From Neobacillus endophyticus (lineage in GTDB: Bacteria > Bacillota > Bacilli > Bacillales > Cytobacillaceae), in the NCBI RefSeq assembly GCF_013248975.1, contig NZ_JABRWH010000001.1:186001-250000 (forward strand): a DNA stretch of 64,000 nt, in the 5' to 3' direction. The notes beneath the pieces were generated by a model. It made no database searches, was not told where the DNA came from, and worked only from the letters and a program-made list of their open reading frames with translations. The position numbers and the translations under genes were made by a program. Below are positions 46,225 to 54,986 of the stretch, one piece after another (the first letter of the stretch is position 1; every line of letters begins with the position of its first letter).

Positions 46225-47421
46225 TTATTTATTATCATGTGCTAATCGGACAACGTCACGCGCAATCATAACTTCTTCATTTGTTGGAATTACCAGTACT
46301 TTTACCGGAGAATGAGGATAGTTAAGGAAAGCTTCCTTGCCTCTTACTTTATTTAATGCAGGATCCCAATAAACTCCCATAAATTCAAGACCCTTTAATA
46401 CACTTGCTCTAATTGTATCGCTGTTTTCACCAATACCAGCCGTGAAAATAATGGCATCTAAACCGTTCATACGGGCAGAATATGAGCCAATATATTTGTG
46501 AATACGGTTGGCGAAAACTTCTAACGCAAGTTGTGCCCGTTGGTTCCCCTGTTGTGCTTCAATCTCGATATCTCTAAGGTCACTTGAAAAACCGGATACA
46601 GCCAACATTCCGCTCTTCTTGTTTAAGACATCTAATACTTCTTCTGCTGTTTGATTTGTTTTTTCCATGATAAACGGAATTAACGCAGGATCGATGTTAC
46701 CGGAACGTGTACCCATCGTTACACCAGCAAGCGGTGTAAAGCCCATAGAGGTATCCAAAGATTTGCCCCCTTGAATGGCTGCGATACTTGCTCCGTTACC
46801 AAGGTGGCATGAAATGAGTCGAAGCTGTTCAATTGGTCTGCCTAATAGCTCAGCTGCACGCTCAGAAACATATTTATGACTAGTGCCATGGAAGCCATAC
46901 TTCCGGATCCCATATTTTTTATAATATTCATATGGAAGGCTATATAAGAAAGAGCTTTCCGGCATTGTTTGGTGAAACGCAGTATCAAATACAGCTATAG
47001 CAGGAACATTTGGAAGCACACGCTTAAATGCCTTAATGCCTGTAACGTTCGCTGGATTGTGCAATGGTGCAAGGTCTGATAATTCTTCGAGTCTTGTTAA
47101 GACTTTATCTGTAATAAGGACGGAATCATTATATTCTTCTCCGCCATGAACCACACGGTGTCCAATTCCATCAATTTCATCAAGTGATTTAATAATACCT
47201 AAGGTTGTTAATTTATCCAAAAGCATCTTAACAGCCACTTCATGATCAGGAATATCTAGTGTTTCCTGCACCTTTTGTCCATTAAACTGAATTGTAAATA
47301 TAGAATCGTTTAATCCGATTCTTTCGATTAAACCCTTTGTAATAACATCCTCGCTAGGCATTTCAAACAATTGAAATTTAAGCGAAGAGCTTCCTGCATT
47401 AATCGCAATAATCTTTGCCAT
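46225..47421 (-). CDS. ackA: Acetate kinase
   Basis: Acetyl-phosphate + ADP to acetate + ATP, the overflow pathway. 398 residues. [16 protein letters not shown] begins the ASKHA fold; [36 protein letters not shown], and [10 protein letters not shown] are family motifs. The start is the ATG at 47419-47421 after AAAGGAG. A cre-like site lies about 55 bases upstream of a predicted promoter, the geometry of CcpA activation known for B. subtilis ackA. Confidence 0.97.
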   Translation of the reverse strand: MAKIIAINAGSSSLKFQLFEMPSEDVITKGLIERIGLNDSIFTIQFNGQKVQETLDIPDHEVAVKMLLDKLTTLGIIKSLDEIDGIGHRVVHGGEEYNDSVLITDKVLTRLEELSDLAPLHNPANVTGIKAFKRVLPNVPAIAVFDTAFHQTMPESSFLYSLPYEYYKKYGIRKYGFHGTSHKYVSERAAELLGRPIEQLRLISCHLGNGASIAAIQGGKSLDTSMGFTPLAGVTMGTRSGNIDPALIPFIMEKTNQTAEEVLDVLNKKSGMLAVSGFSSDLRDIEIEAQQGNQRAQLALEVFANRIHKYIGSYSARMNGLDAIIFTAGIGENSDTIRASVLKGLEFMGVYWDPALNKVRGKEAFLNYPHSPVKVLVIPTNEEVMIARDVVRLAHDNK

Positions 47422-47522
47422 GTTTAAACCGCTCCTTTTATATAACACATCAATAATCTATACTCGCAGTTATACAATTTTTAGTTTGTACAAGCTGCCC
47501 CGTTTATTTCCCTCAATTTTTC

Positions 47523-47551
47523 ATTTAATCATTGTGAAACCAACATTTCAA
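47523..47551 (-). promoter_or_regulatory. Predicted ackA promoter
   Basis: TTGAAA (47546-47551), 17-base spacer, TTAAAT (47523-47528), minus strand. Confidence 0.45.
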
Positions 47552-47563
47552 GGACGTTTTTTA

Positions 47564-47579
47564 CTGGCAGCGATTACAA
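47564..47579 (+). promoter_or_regulatory. cre-like CcpA site of ackA
   Basis: CTGGCAGCGATTACAA matches 12 of 14 specified cre positions and is centred about 55 bases before the predicted transcription start. Confidence 0.55.
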
Positions 47580-47755
47580 AGAAAATGTAATTTTATTTCA
47601 ACTATTTCGACTTATTAGAAAATAATTGAACATGTTTTTAGAAAATTTCCGATTAAGCTTGTTTGTAGATATCTGCTCCAATAAACATGAAAATAATCAT
47701 ATCCAACATCCATTTTAAAAATATATAAAAGAAGACACCGAATTTGATTTCGGCG

Positions 47756-48733
47756 TCAATCTTTGTTTTCTTTAAACCATGTTTCTATTTCTGACAAAAT
47801 TTTATCCATTTCCTGCCTTTTGGACAGATTGGGAAGGTTGGCCAACAGAGCCTGTTTAGGTGCAGTAATTCCTTCGCCTTTTTTTTGCACAATAAAAATA
47901 CTCTTGGCGGCTTGTGTATTTTTAAACATGCTGATTGGCAATTGCAATAACCCTTGAACGAACACATGGTCTTTGATAAATTCGTGCAGTTTTCCGGCTT
48001 GATCACTTTCAAACAGACTATTAGGAATCACAAAAAATAAATATCCGCCTGGTTTTGTATGAAGGACACTTTGTTCAATAAATAAATGATGTGAATAAGA
48101 GTGACCCGATTCAGCCTTTAATTGATACTCTGCGGCACGGATATCGTTTGGATAATAGCCTACTGGCAAATCGGCAACAACACCATCAACAGGGTCAATA
48201 AAAAGAGGTTCCAAGCTGTCTTGGTTAAAAAATTGAACAGGATGACCCTGTAAATTAGCATTCACGTATGCAAGCTTAAGCAGTATATCATCAATATCAA
48301 CACCCACAGCAGAAATTTCTTTTGAAATATGGTTTAGAACCGTCATTAATAAATTACCTGTTCCAACAGCCGGATCCAAAAGACGGAAGGAAGGTTCCTT
48401 TATAAACTTACCAGCAAGATACGCTACCAACATTCCTACCGTATCTGGAGTCATTTGATGATTTGGCTGTACATTTTCCTTCATGCCCTTAAGAATGACA
48501 AGTTGGAAAGCTCTGCGAATCTCTTCAGGTGAAAAGCGTTCCAAATGGATCTCGCTATATTGCTTACTCAGCCTTTTAACCGCCAGCTCACTTAATTCCT
48601 CCTGAAGGATGGAGCCGTGAAACAGGTTCTCTCCTGTTTCTGCCAAGGCTTCCAAGTAGGAATAGCCGAGTTCTTCTTGTAAACTAATTGCTGTTTCATT
48701 AAACAGGGTAAATAATTGTTCGATTGGAGACAT
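47756..48733 (-). CDS. ytxK: Class I SAM-dependent methyltransferase YtxK
   Basis: 325 residues resembling N6-adenine DNA methyltransferases of type I systems. SAM motif LLDPAVGTGNLLMTVLNH (about 118-135) and the acidic VGVDIDDILLKLAYVNANL are clear. The catalytic NPPY-type loop is replaced by VVADLPVGYYP, so base methylation is uncertain. No specificity subunit is nearby. The second in-frame ATG (48731-48733) is better spaced from GGAGGG than the first, which nearly touches it. Function unknown in B. subtilis; located between ackA and tpx there too. Confidence 0.88.
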   Translation of the reverse strand: MSPIEQLFTLFNETAISLQEELGYSYLEALAETGENLFHGSILQEELSELAVKRLSKQYSEIHLERFSPEEIRRAFQLVILKGMKENVQPNHQMTPDTVGMLVAYLAGKFIKEPSFRLLDPAVGTGNLLMTVLNHISKEISAVGVDIDDILLKLAYVNANLQGHPVQFFNQDSLEPLFIDPVDGVVADLPVGYYPNDIRAAEYQLKAESGHSYSHHLFIEQSVLHTKPGGYLFFVIPNSLFESDQAGKLHEFIKDHVFVQGLLQLPISMFKNTQAAKSIFIVQKKGEGITAPKQALLANLPNLSKRQEMDKILSEIETWFKENKD

Positions 48734-48800
48734 TTCCATCGCCCTCCATCACTAATTTCCTTTTCCATTTTAGACGAGTATGTATTATTCGTTCAAGTAT

Positions 48801-48829
48801 AAAAGGCCCCGCGTTTGTCGAGGCCTTTA
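48801..48829 (-). terminator. tpx terminator
   Basis: AAAGGCCTC/GGGGCCTTT hairpin (48802-48810, 48820-48828), T-rich after it on the minus strand. Confidence 0.7.
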
Positions 48830-48860
48830 CATATTCTTTAAGATTCTTCCGCTTTTCTTT

Positions 48861-49361
48861 TTACTTTGCAGCTTTAGCAGCTTCCAAAGCAGCTTCATAG
48901 TTCGGATGGTTTGTAGCTTCGCTTACATATTCAACATATGTAACTGTATCACTTGAATCTACAACGAAAACAGCTCGTGCTAATAGTCTTAATTCTTTAA
49001 TTGCCACTCCATATGCTTCACCAAAAGATAGGTCGCGGTGATCTGATAATGTTTGGACATTTTCGATTCCAGCAGCTGCACACCAGCGTTTTTGAGCAAA
49101 TGGTAAGTCAACACTCACCGTTAAAACCTTTACATTTCCTAAGCTGTTTGCTTCTTCATTAAAGCGGCGAGTTTCAGCGTCACAAACCCCTGTATCAAGT
49201 GATGGTACAGAAGTGATTAAACGTACCTGTCCCTTTGTATTTTCCAAGGTTACCTCAGTTAAATCATTTGCAAGAACAGTGAAATTTGGTGCCTTGTCTC
49301 CTTCTTTTACTTCGTTTCCTAGTAATGTAATTGGATTTCCTTTAAATGTAACATTCGCCAT
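48861..49361 (-). CDS. tpx: Thiol peroxidase Tpx
   Basis: Peroxiredoxin that reduces hydroperoxides using thioredoxin. 166 residues. The peroxidatic cysteine lies in [21 protein letters not shown] (Cys60 region) and the resolving cysteine in [19 protein letters not shown]. The start [10 protein letters not shown] follows AGGAGGATG. Single gene with its own terminator. Confidence 0.97.
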   Translation of the reverse strand: MANVTFKGNPITLLGNEVKEGDKAPNFTVLANDLTEVTLENTKGQVRLITSVPSLDTGVCDAETRRFNEEANSLGNVKVLTVSVDLPFAQKRWCAAAGIENVQTLSDHRDLSFGEAYGVAIKELRLLARAVFVVDSSDTVTYVEYVSEATNHPNYEAALEAAKAAK

Positions 49362-49461
49362 GAATTACATCCTCCTTTGTCGTATCAAGCAACGCTTGAA
49401 TATGTACAGTGTTACTATATCTTTTCAGAATTATTTTTGCAATAAATTAGAACTCCATAAA

Positions 49462-49500
49462 GAAAACTCGCCTGCCGGCGAGCTGCTTCTGCATCAATAG
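49462..49500 (-). repeat. Dispersed stem-loop element, partial copy D
   Basis: Only the terminal hairpin (CTCGCC-GGCA-GGCGAG, then TTTTCTTTA on the minus strand) and a short leader remain. It directly follows the ytfJ stop and probably serves as the ytfJ terminator. The GAAAACTCGCC edge is shared with copies A-C. Confidence 0.65.
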
Positions 49501-49501
49501 G

Positions 49502-50011
49502 TTAATCATTTACATCAATATCAACATCTAATTTAGGTTGTTTGTTTGCATTTTGGGCTTGATTTTGCTGATCTTTCTTCGAGAACATCTGCTGGATTTT
49601 ATCCACAGCCTGCGGTGCAAGCTCAAGAATTTTCTCATATAGATGGGTACTTTCATCTAAGTGAAGCATTTTAACTCCATGAGAATTGACAATTAAAAAG
49701 GCTATAGGTGTAATGGAAACACCTGCACCGCTTCCTCCGCCAAATGGAAGAGAAGGTCTCCCTTGTCCTTGTTGACCTTGTTGACCTTGCCCCTGGCCTT
49801 GTTGACCCTGCCCTTGTCCTTGTTGACCTGAGCTGTCCACTTTAAATTCACTTCCGCCAGCAGCAAATCCGAAACCAACCTTTGAAACCGTTAAAATAAC
49901 ACTTCCATCCGGGGTCTCCACTGGATCTCCGATTATCGTATTAACGTCAATCATTTCTTTTAAACTTTCCATTGCAGTCGTCATCAAACCTTGAATTGGA
50001 TGATCTGACAT
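49502..50011 (-). CDS. ytfJ: GerW-family sporulation protein YtfJ
   Basis: 169 residues; B. subtilis YtfJ, a forespore germination-related protein, is about 151. Typical blocks are HPIQGLMTTAMESLKEMIDV, VGFGFAAGGSEF, and GSGAGVSITPIAFLIV. A low-complexity Gly-Gln run (repeating GQGQQ units, about residues 86-108) in the middle explains the extra length. The repeat is also evident in the DNA as CTTGTTGAC units. ATG follows GAGGAGG. Downstream of ytfI, with which it forms an operon. Confidence 0.93.
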   Translation of the reverse strand: MSDHPIQGLMTTAMESLKEMIDVNTIIGDPVETPDGSVILTVSKVGFGFAAGGSEFKVDSSGQQGQGQGQQGQGQGQQGQQGQGRPSLPFGGGSGAGVSITPIAFLIVNSHGVKMLHLDESTHLYEKILELAPQAVDKIQQMFSKKDQQNQAQNANKQPKLDVDIDVND

Positions 50012-50029
50012 AGCATTTTCCTCCTCTAA

Positions 50030-50722
50030 TTAAAGGGATTTGGTTTTTTCATTTAATAAACTACTTTTAAAGCGGGATCTCCCGCCTTTCCAGAATTTAA
50101 TTAGTTTTAATCCTGCTAGAATAGCATGCCCGATTCGAAACTGTATCATACACGTAAAACGGGTTTGAATGACGGCTGCTTGAAAATGAGGAGTAATCGA
50201 TAATTTTGGCATTTCTTTTAATTGCAAATAATGGCTGATTAGTCCGATGATACTTCCCTTCAATGTCCATAACGCTCCTGCTGCCATGGCGGTATATGCA
50301 GCATCACCAATACCCATCAATGTTTCCCATTCGAATTTTTTTATAACAACCTTTTGAAAAAACTTTCGCACAATCACATGCAGACCAAAGACCCTCTCCA
50401 GTAATTCTTTAATGTTATGAAGGCGGTGCATGATGTCATGTTTACCAATTTGAGTCACCTGATCGTCAGCTTGATCATTTCCAGGTTCCCCCACATGCGT
50501 ATGGCTTTTGACGACAACACTTGGTGAATTGTCGTCAATTTTAATTACTGGCACATGAATTTTATATTTAATAAATCGGAAAATCCGAAGCTCAATCTTT
50601 AAATCATCATTATCGTTATAGTGCTGATAATTGATCAGAATTGTTAGTTTTGCCAATAAGACTAGAACGAAAAGCAACACTAGAAGAGATAAGGAAACTA
50701 GTAGCCAAAACAAATCGTTCAC
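50030..50722 (-). CDS. ytfI: DUF2953 membrane protein YtfI
   Basis: 230 residues. One N-terminal membrane helix (LFWLLVSLSLLVLLFVLVLL) precedes a basic soluble domain with the DUF2953 core WETLMGIGDAAYTAMAAGALWTLKGSIIG. Co-located with ytfJ in sporulating Bacilli; a role in spore formation is inferred from that context. The annotated GTG start is very close to AAAGGA; TTG three codons later is a possible alternative. Confidence 0.85.
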   Translation of the reverse strand: MNDLFWLLVSLSLLVLLFVLVLLAKLTILINYQHYNDNDDLKIELRIFRFIKYKIHVPVIKIDDNSPSVVVKSHTHVGEPGNDQADDQVTQIGKHDIMHRLHNIKELLERVFGLHVIVRKFFQKVVIKKFEWETLMGIGDAAYTAMAAGALWTLKGSIIGLISHYLQLKEMPKLSITPHFQAAVIQTRFTCMIQFRIGHAILAGLKLIKFWKGGRSRFKSSLLNEKTKSL

Positions 50723-50890
50723 ATCCTTTCACTCATTCTAGTATTTCCTACTATGAAAAAAATAATCGCCAGAATTAGCCATAGCCCCTTGCGTAAAGCA
50801 CACAAAAGTTTCCATTTACCACCAAAAATGCTAAACTAAAATAGACAAGCCACTATACTGTTTATCATCACTATCCAAGGGGGATTTCCA

Positions 50891-51691
50891 ATGACTGAGA
50901 GACGTAATATATTTTATTATTACAAACAAGATGAGGAGATTGTTTCAAAAGTTGCACCGTTGTTTGAAGCATCAGAACGGTACGGCTTTACCATTGTTGA
51001 TGATGCTCGAGAGGCAAATATTATCGCAAGTATTGGAAATGACGGTGACTTTCTACAAGCAGTAAGAAAAACTGGCTTCCGCAATGATTGCCTTTATATG
51101 GGAATTTCAACTAAACACAACCTTAACATGTATTGCGATTTCAAAATTGACGATACGTCAAAAATGATAAATGCGATGTTAAATGAACAGCTGGAGGTCC
51201 GCCGTTACCCATTAATTGAAATTTCCATTGATGGACAAGGAACATTCCAATGTTTAAACGAATTCAGCATCCGTTCCTCGATTATTAAAACACTCGTAAT
51301 TGATGTATTTGTCGACTCACTCCATTTAGAAACCTTCCGTGGTGATGGACTAATTGTTGCCACCCCGACAGGCAGTACAGCCTATAATAAATCAGTTAAA
51401 GGAGCGATTGTCGACCCGCAGCTAACGTGTATGCAGGTCAGCGAAGTAGCTTCTATCAACAATAATAGCTACCGTACACTTGGTGCATCCTTTATTTTGA
51501 GCGGAGAACGCACACTAACCCTTAAGGTCGTTTCGGAAAACAATGATCACCCCACAATGGGCATGGATAATGAAGCATTAAGCATCCGCCATGTTGATAA
51601 AATCCAAATCAGATTAAGTGAGAACAAATTAAAAACACTGAAATTAAAAGATAATTCATTCTGGGAAAAAGTGAAAAGAACATTTTTGTAA
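50891..51691 (+). CDS. nadK: NAD kinase 2
   Basis: Phosphorylates NAD to NADP. 266 residues, the B. subtilis YtdI/PpnKB type. The motif normally GGDGT reads GNDGD (ASIGNDGDFLQAVRKTG); the family's second paralogue tolerates such change. The substrate motifs LNEFSIRSS and GLIVATPTGSTAYNKS are intact. ATG follows GGGGG. It stands alone, divergent from ytfI. Confidence 0.94.
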   Translation: MTERRNIFYYYKQDEEIVSKVAPLFEASERYGFTIVDDAREANIIASIGNDGDFLQAVRKTGFRNDCLYMGISTKHNLNMYCDFKIDDTSKMINAMLNEQLEVRRYPLIEISIDGQGTFQCLNEFSIRSSIIKTLVIDVFVDSLHLETFRGDGLIVATPTGSTAYNKSVKGAIVDPQLTCMQVSEVASINNNSYRTLGASFILSGERTLTLKVVSENNDHPTMGMDNEALSIRHVDKIQIRLSENKLKTLKLKDNSFWEKVKRTFL

Positions 51692-51695
51692 TAAT

Positions 51696-51735
51696 GAAAA
51701 GGCCGTGGATCTTTTGTGCTCCACAGCCTTTTTTA
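51696..51735. terminator. Bidirectional terminator, nadK and rarD-like gene
   Basis: AAGGCCGTGGA/TCCACAGCCTT hairpin flanked by A-rich and T-rich tracts. Confidence 0.85.
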
Positions 51736-52674
51736 TTATTCCTGATTCAAATTTATATTCTTCCTGCCCCATTTTACTGCTTTTTCCGTTAATAGTTTGG
51801 TTCTTGAGAGCGAATAAATCAATAAAGCAGACCAAATGAAAAGGAAAGATATCAATTGGATTTTTGAAAAATGTTCATGATAAACAAAAATGCCTAACAG
51901 TAATGTTAGTGTTGGTGCAATATATTGCAGAAAGCCAAGCAATGATAATGGGATTTTCTGCGCCCCTTTGGCGAAATAAAGGAGCGGCACTGCTGTAGCA
52001 ACACCCGCACCCATTAATAACAATTCAGTGCCAAAACCGGCCGATAGATAGGCCGTCGATCCTTTTATAAATAATATTACAATATAAATGGCAGCGATTG
52101 GCGTGACCATTAGGGTTTCCAATGTTAACCCCACGGAAGATTCCACATTGATCATTTTTTTAGCGAGCCCGTATAATCCAAAAGAAAGGGCTAAAACAAT
52201 GGCAACCCACGGGAATTTCCCATGAGAAACTGTGATAACCAATACTCCCACTGCGGCGAGGCCAAATGAAATATATTGAGAACCCGTTAATTTCTCCTTT
52301 AGGACAATCATCCCCAAAAGGATGCTGACTAATGGATTAATATAATAACCAAGGCTTGTTTCAATCATATGGCCATTATTTACTGCCCAAATATACGTAA
52401 ACCAATTAATACTAATCAAAATAGATGCCGTAATTAATGCGTACATTTGTTTTTTATTTCTGGCAAACCCCTTAAAGGTATGGAGAAATAAGCCCCATTT
52501 TCTCGTAATTAACAATATGACTGCCATAAATAGAAATGACCAAACCACCCGATTTGCCAAAATTTCTTGGGCATCAACATTATTTAGGAACTTCCAATAA
52601 ATCGGTAATAATCCCCAAAGAAAATAGGAAAGGCCTGCATAAATGGCCCCAAGCTGTGTATCGTTTTTGTTCAT
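51736..52674 (-). CDS. rarD: EamA/RarD-type membrane transporter
   Basis: 312 residues with ten predicted helices in two EamA halves. GAIYAGLSYFLWGLLPIYWKFL begins TM1; SINWFTYIWAVNNGHMIETSLGYYINPLVSILLG and LSLLGFLQYIAPTLTLLLGIFVYHE are RarD-family signatures. Substrate unknown (chloramphenicol resistance for E. coli RarD is historic). The start at 52672-52674 (MNKNDTQLG) follows GGGGACAT; 57 upstream codons lack transporter similarity. Confidence 0.88.
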   Translation of the reverse strand: MNKNDTQLGAIYAGLSYFLWGLLPIYWKFLNNVDAQEILANRVVWSFLFMAVILLITRKWGLFLHTFKGFARNKKQMYALITASILISINWFTYIWAVNNGHMIETSLGYYINPLVSILLGMIVLKEKLTGSQYISFGLAAVGVLVITVSHGKFPWVAIVLALSFGLYGLAKKMINVESSVGLTLETLMVTPIAAIYIVILFIKGSTAYLSAGFGTELLLMGAGVATAVPLLYFAKGAQKIPLSLLGFLQYIAPTLTLLLGIFVYHEHFSKIQLISFLFIWSALLIYSLSRTKLLTEKAVKWGRKNINLNQE

Positions 52675-52791
52675 ATGTCCCCTGCTCCTATTCTTTCTAG
52701 TTTCGAAATAATTTCTATTATAACCTGAAACTAGATCATTTGGAGAACAATTTGCTTTCCAATACTTTCTTTCATTTAGCTGATAAATAAA

Positions 52792-52877
52792 GAAAACTCG
52801 CCGACTGGCGAGTCCGTTAGGGTGAAGACAGAGGCGTAGTTGCACTAATGCCTATAGAAAAAGCTTTCTTATAGGCC
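52792..52877 (-). repeat. Dispersed stem-loop element, copy C (internally deleted)
   Basis: 86-bp version with both edge hairpins (CTCGCC/GGCGAG and GCCTATA/TATAGGC) but lacking the middle of copies A and B. It lies immediately after the ytcI terminator on the minus strand. Confidence 0.72.
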
Positions 52878-52908
52878 AAAAAAGGCAGATGATTTTCACC
52901 ATCTGCCT
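52878..52908 (-). terminator. ytcI terminator
   Basis: AGGCAGATG/CATCTGCCT hairpin followed by six T on the minus strand. Confidence 0.85.
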
Positions 52909-52915
52909 GCATTTC

Positions 52916-54502
52916 TTATCCCTGTTTAGCTGCTTCCAATTCTTTTTGCCTTAGTTCAATTCGGCGGATTTTTCCTGAAGTTGTTTTCGGAAGCTCAGTC
53001 AGGTATTCAATTTTTCTCGGATACTTATATGGTGCTGTAAGGTTTTTGACATGTTCCTGAAGAGTTTGGGTTAATTCAGGAGTATTTGGATCCACTTCAT
53101 CCTTTAGGACAACGAACGCTTTCACTATAGAGCCGCGGATTTCATCAGGACTTGCAACAACAGCACATTCTTTAACATACGGATGTTTAACAAGGGCATC
53201 TTCTACTTCAAAAGGTCCAATTGTATACCCGGAGCTGATAATGATATCATCACCGCGCCCTTCAAACCAGAAGTAGCCTTCCTCATCCATTTTCGCTTTG
53301 TCCCCAGTTACATAATAATCACCGCGAAATTGCTTCGACGTTCTTTCCGGATCTTTATAATAATTTTTGAAAAGCGCCGGCGTTTCAACGTGAACGGCGA
53401 TATCGCCGACTTCACCTACCGAACAGACTTCTCCTTCTTCATTGATGATTTCAACCCTATTGCCTGGAGTAGGCTTACCCATTGAACCAGGCTTTAAATT
53501 CATCCCCTTGCTGACGCCGACAAGCAGAGTATTTTCTGTCTGGCCATAACCGTCACGGACATCTATTTGAAAATACTTTCTGAAAGTATTAATCACTTCC
53601 CGATTAAGCGGCTCCCCCGCTGAAACAGCGCTTTTAAGATTTGGCAAGTGAAAATCAGACAAGTTATCTACCTTTGCCATTAACCGGTACTCTGTAGGGG
53701 TACAGCATAGAACATTTACCTGATATTGTTCAAGCAGGCTTAAATACTTTTTCGGATCAAACTTTCCATTATAGACAAAGCCTGTTGCCCCTGAACCAAG
53801 CACAGATAGGAAGGGGCTCCAGATCCATTTTTGCCATCCTGGTGCTGCTGTTGCCCAAACGGTATTCCCTTCTTCTATGCATAGCCAATTGGCGGCTGCC
53901 GTACGTAAATGAGCATATGCCCAGCCATGGGTATGCACCACCCCTTTTGGGTTCCCAGTGGTTCCTGAAGTATAGGACAAAAACGCCATATCATCACGGA
54001 GTGTTTCTGCTGGAGCAAAATCTTCCCCTGCTTCCTTCATCTCCTCCTCAAGGTGAATCCAACCATCTGCTGCTCGGCCAACAGATATCTTTATTAATGA
54101 ATGCGCTTCCATAATATTTGTAAATTGGTTAACAAATGGATAGTAACTAATAATTGCTTTAACATCACCATGTAATATTCTGTACTTTAGGTCTTTTTCC
54201 CTCAACATTTCTGAACTTGGGATAACAACCAATCCCGCTTTCAAAGCGGCTAAATAAACAACATAAGCTTCTATGAGACGGGGGATGATCACTAGCACCA
54301 CATCACCCTTTGTTAAGCCTTTTTGCACAAAAACATTTCCAACCTGATTGACTTGATTTAATAATTGCTGGTATGTAACTTGTTTAACCTCTCCCGATTC
54401 GCTTTCCCATTTCAAAGCTATTCTGTTTGGGTTACTGGCAAATCGCTCAACTTCTGACACTAGATTATAATGTTCCGGTGCAATTAAATCTTCACGCTTC
54501 AT
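52916..54502 (-). CDS. ytcI: Acyl-CoA synthetase (AMP-forming), YtcI type
   Basis: 528-residue ANL-family ligase that activates a carboxylic acid to its CoA thioester. P-loop FLSYTSGTTGNPKGVVHTH, DGYGQTEN, and YVTGDKAKMDEEGYFWFEGRGDDIIISSGYTIGPFEVE are the core motifs. Lys near the C-terminus lies in PKTTSGKIRR. Length and motifs fit acetyl/medium-chain acyl-CoA synthetases; the acid is not defined. ATG at 54500-54502 follows GGGGGAG; 15 upstream codons rejected. Confidence 0.9.
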   Translation of the reverse strand: MKREDLIAPEHYNLVSEVERFASNPNRIALKWESESGEVKQVTYQQLLNQVNQVGNVFVQKGLTKGDVVLVIIPRLIEAYVVYLAALKAGLVVIPSSEMLREKDLKYRILHGDVKAIISYYPFVNQFTNIMEAHSLIKISVGRAADGWIHLEEEMKEAGEDFAPAETLRDDMAFLSYTSGTTGNPKGVVHTHGWAYAHLRTAAANWLCIEEGNTVWATAAPGWQKWIWSPFLSVLGSGATGFVYNGKFDPKKYLSLLEQYQVNVLCCTPTEYRLMAKVDNLSDFHLPNLKSAVSAGEPLNREVINTFRKYFQIDVRDGYGQTENTLLVGVSKGMNLKPGSMGKPTPGNRVEIINEEGEVCSVGEVGDIAVHVETPALFKNYYKDPERTSKQFRGDYYVTGDKAKMDEEGYFWFEGRGDDIIISSGYTIGPFEVEDALVKHPYVKECAVVASPDEIRGSIVKAFVVLKDEVDPNTPELTQTLQEHVKNLTAPYKYPRKIEYLTELPKTTSGKIRRIELRQKELEAAKQG

Positions 54503-54664
54503 GCTTCTCCCCCTTAAATTTTTTAAATAATAACTACTCACCTCCATTATACAAAATTATTCAAAAATTTTAAATTATTGTTCTCAGCTAAATGTTTTCT
54601 TTTTAAATAAATAAGAGAGCGAGATAGAATCCCGCTCTCTGTAGCCATTGTATTGAATTTTTGA

Positions 54665-54871
54665 TTAGCGAGCAAAGCCGCCGCCTAATTGAGATTCAGC
54701 CATAGAAACTAGACGCTTAGTGATTTCACCACCTACAGAACCGTTAGCACGAGAAGTAGTGTCAGCACCAAGGTTAACGCCGAATTCTTGAGCAATTTCA
54801 TATTTCATTTGGTTAAGAGCTTCCTGTACACCAGGAACTAATAACTGATTTGAGTTGTTGTTGTTTGCCAT
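54665..54871 (-). CDS. sspA: Alpha/beta-type small acid-soluble spore protein
   Basis: 68 residues; coats and protects forespore DNA and is degraded on germination. [20 protein letters not shown] then [20 protein letters not shown], the GPR protease site being at [20 protein letters not shown] is the second conserved block. ATG follows AAGGAGG. A sigma-G promoter that fits the consensus exactly lies upstream. Exact paralogue letter within the SASP family is uncertain. Confidence 0.94.
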   Translation of the reverse strand: MANNNNSNQLLVPGVQEALNQMKYEIAQEFGVNLGADTTSRANGSVGGEITKRLVSMAESQLGGGFAR

Positions 54872-54895
54872 GTGATACTCACCTCCTTGTGAGTA

Positions 54896-54925
54896 TAGAA
54901 TGTGTAGAATCACATGGTCTCATTC
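54896..54925 (-). promoter_or_regulatory. Sigma-G promoter of sspA
   Basis: GAATG (54921-54925), 18-base spacer, CATTCTA (54896-54902) on the minus strand: an exact fit to GMATR-N18-CATNMTA, the forespore sigma-G pattern. Confidence 0.75.
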
Positions 54926-54986
54926 TAAAACACAACTGGTAATTGTTCACATAAATTTCAAAAAAATACAGTATATTTACGTTTGG

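Larger units (their letters stand above)
47422..47755 (-). promoter_or_regulatory. ackA upstream region
   Basis: 334 non-coding bases between ackA and ytxK. It holds the predicted ackA promoter (47523-47551) and cre-like site (47564-47579). The remainder up to ytxK is AT-rich; an imperfect GACACCG/CGGCGTC stem (about 47733-47756), just after the ytxK stop on the minus strand, probably ends ytxK transcription. Confidence 0.5.

Noticed and set aside
51033..51072. GNDGD in place of the GGDGT NAD kinase motif as evidence of inactivity
   Set aside because: As I recall, second NAD kinases of the B. cereus group also diverge at this motif while the rest of the active site is kept, so loss of activity cannot be claimed.
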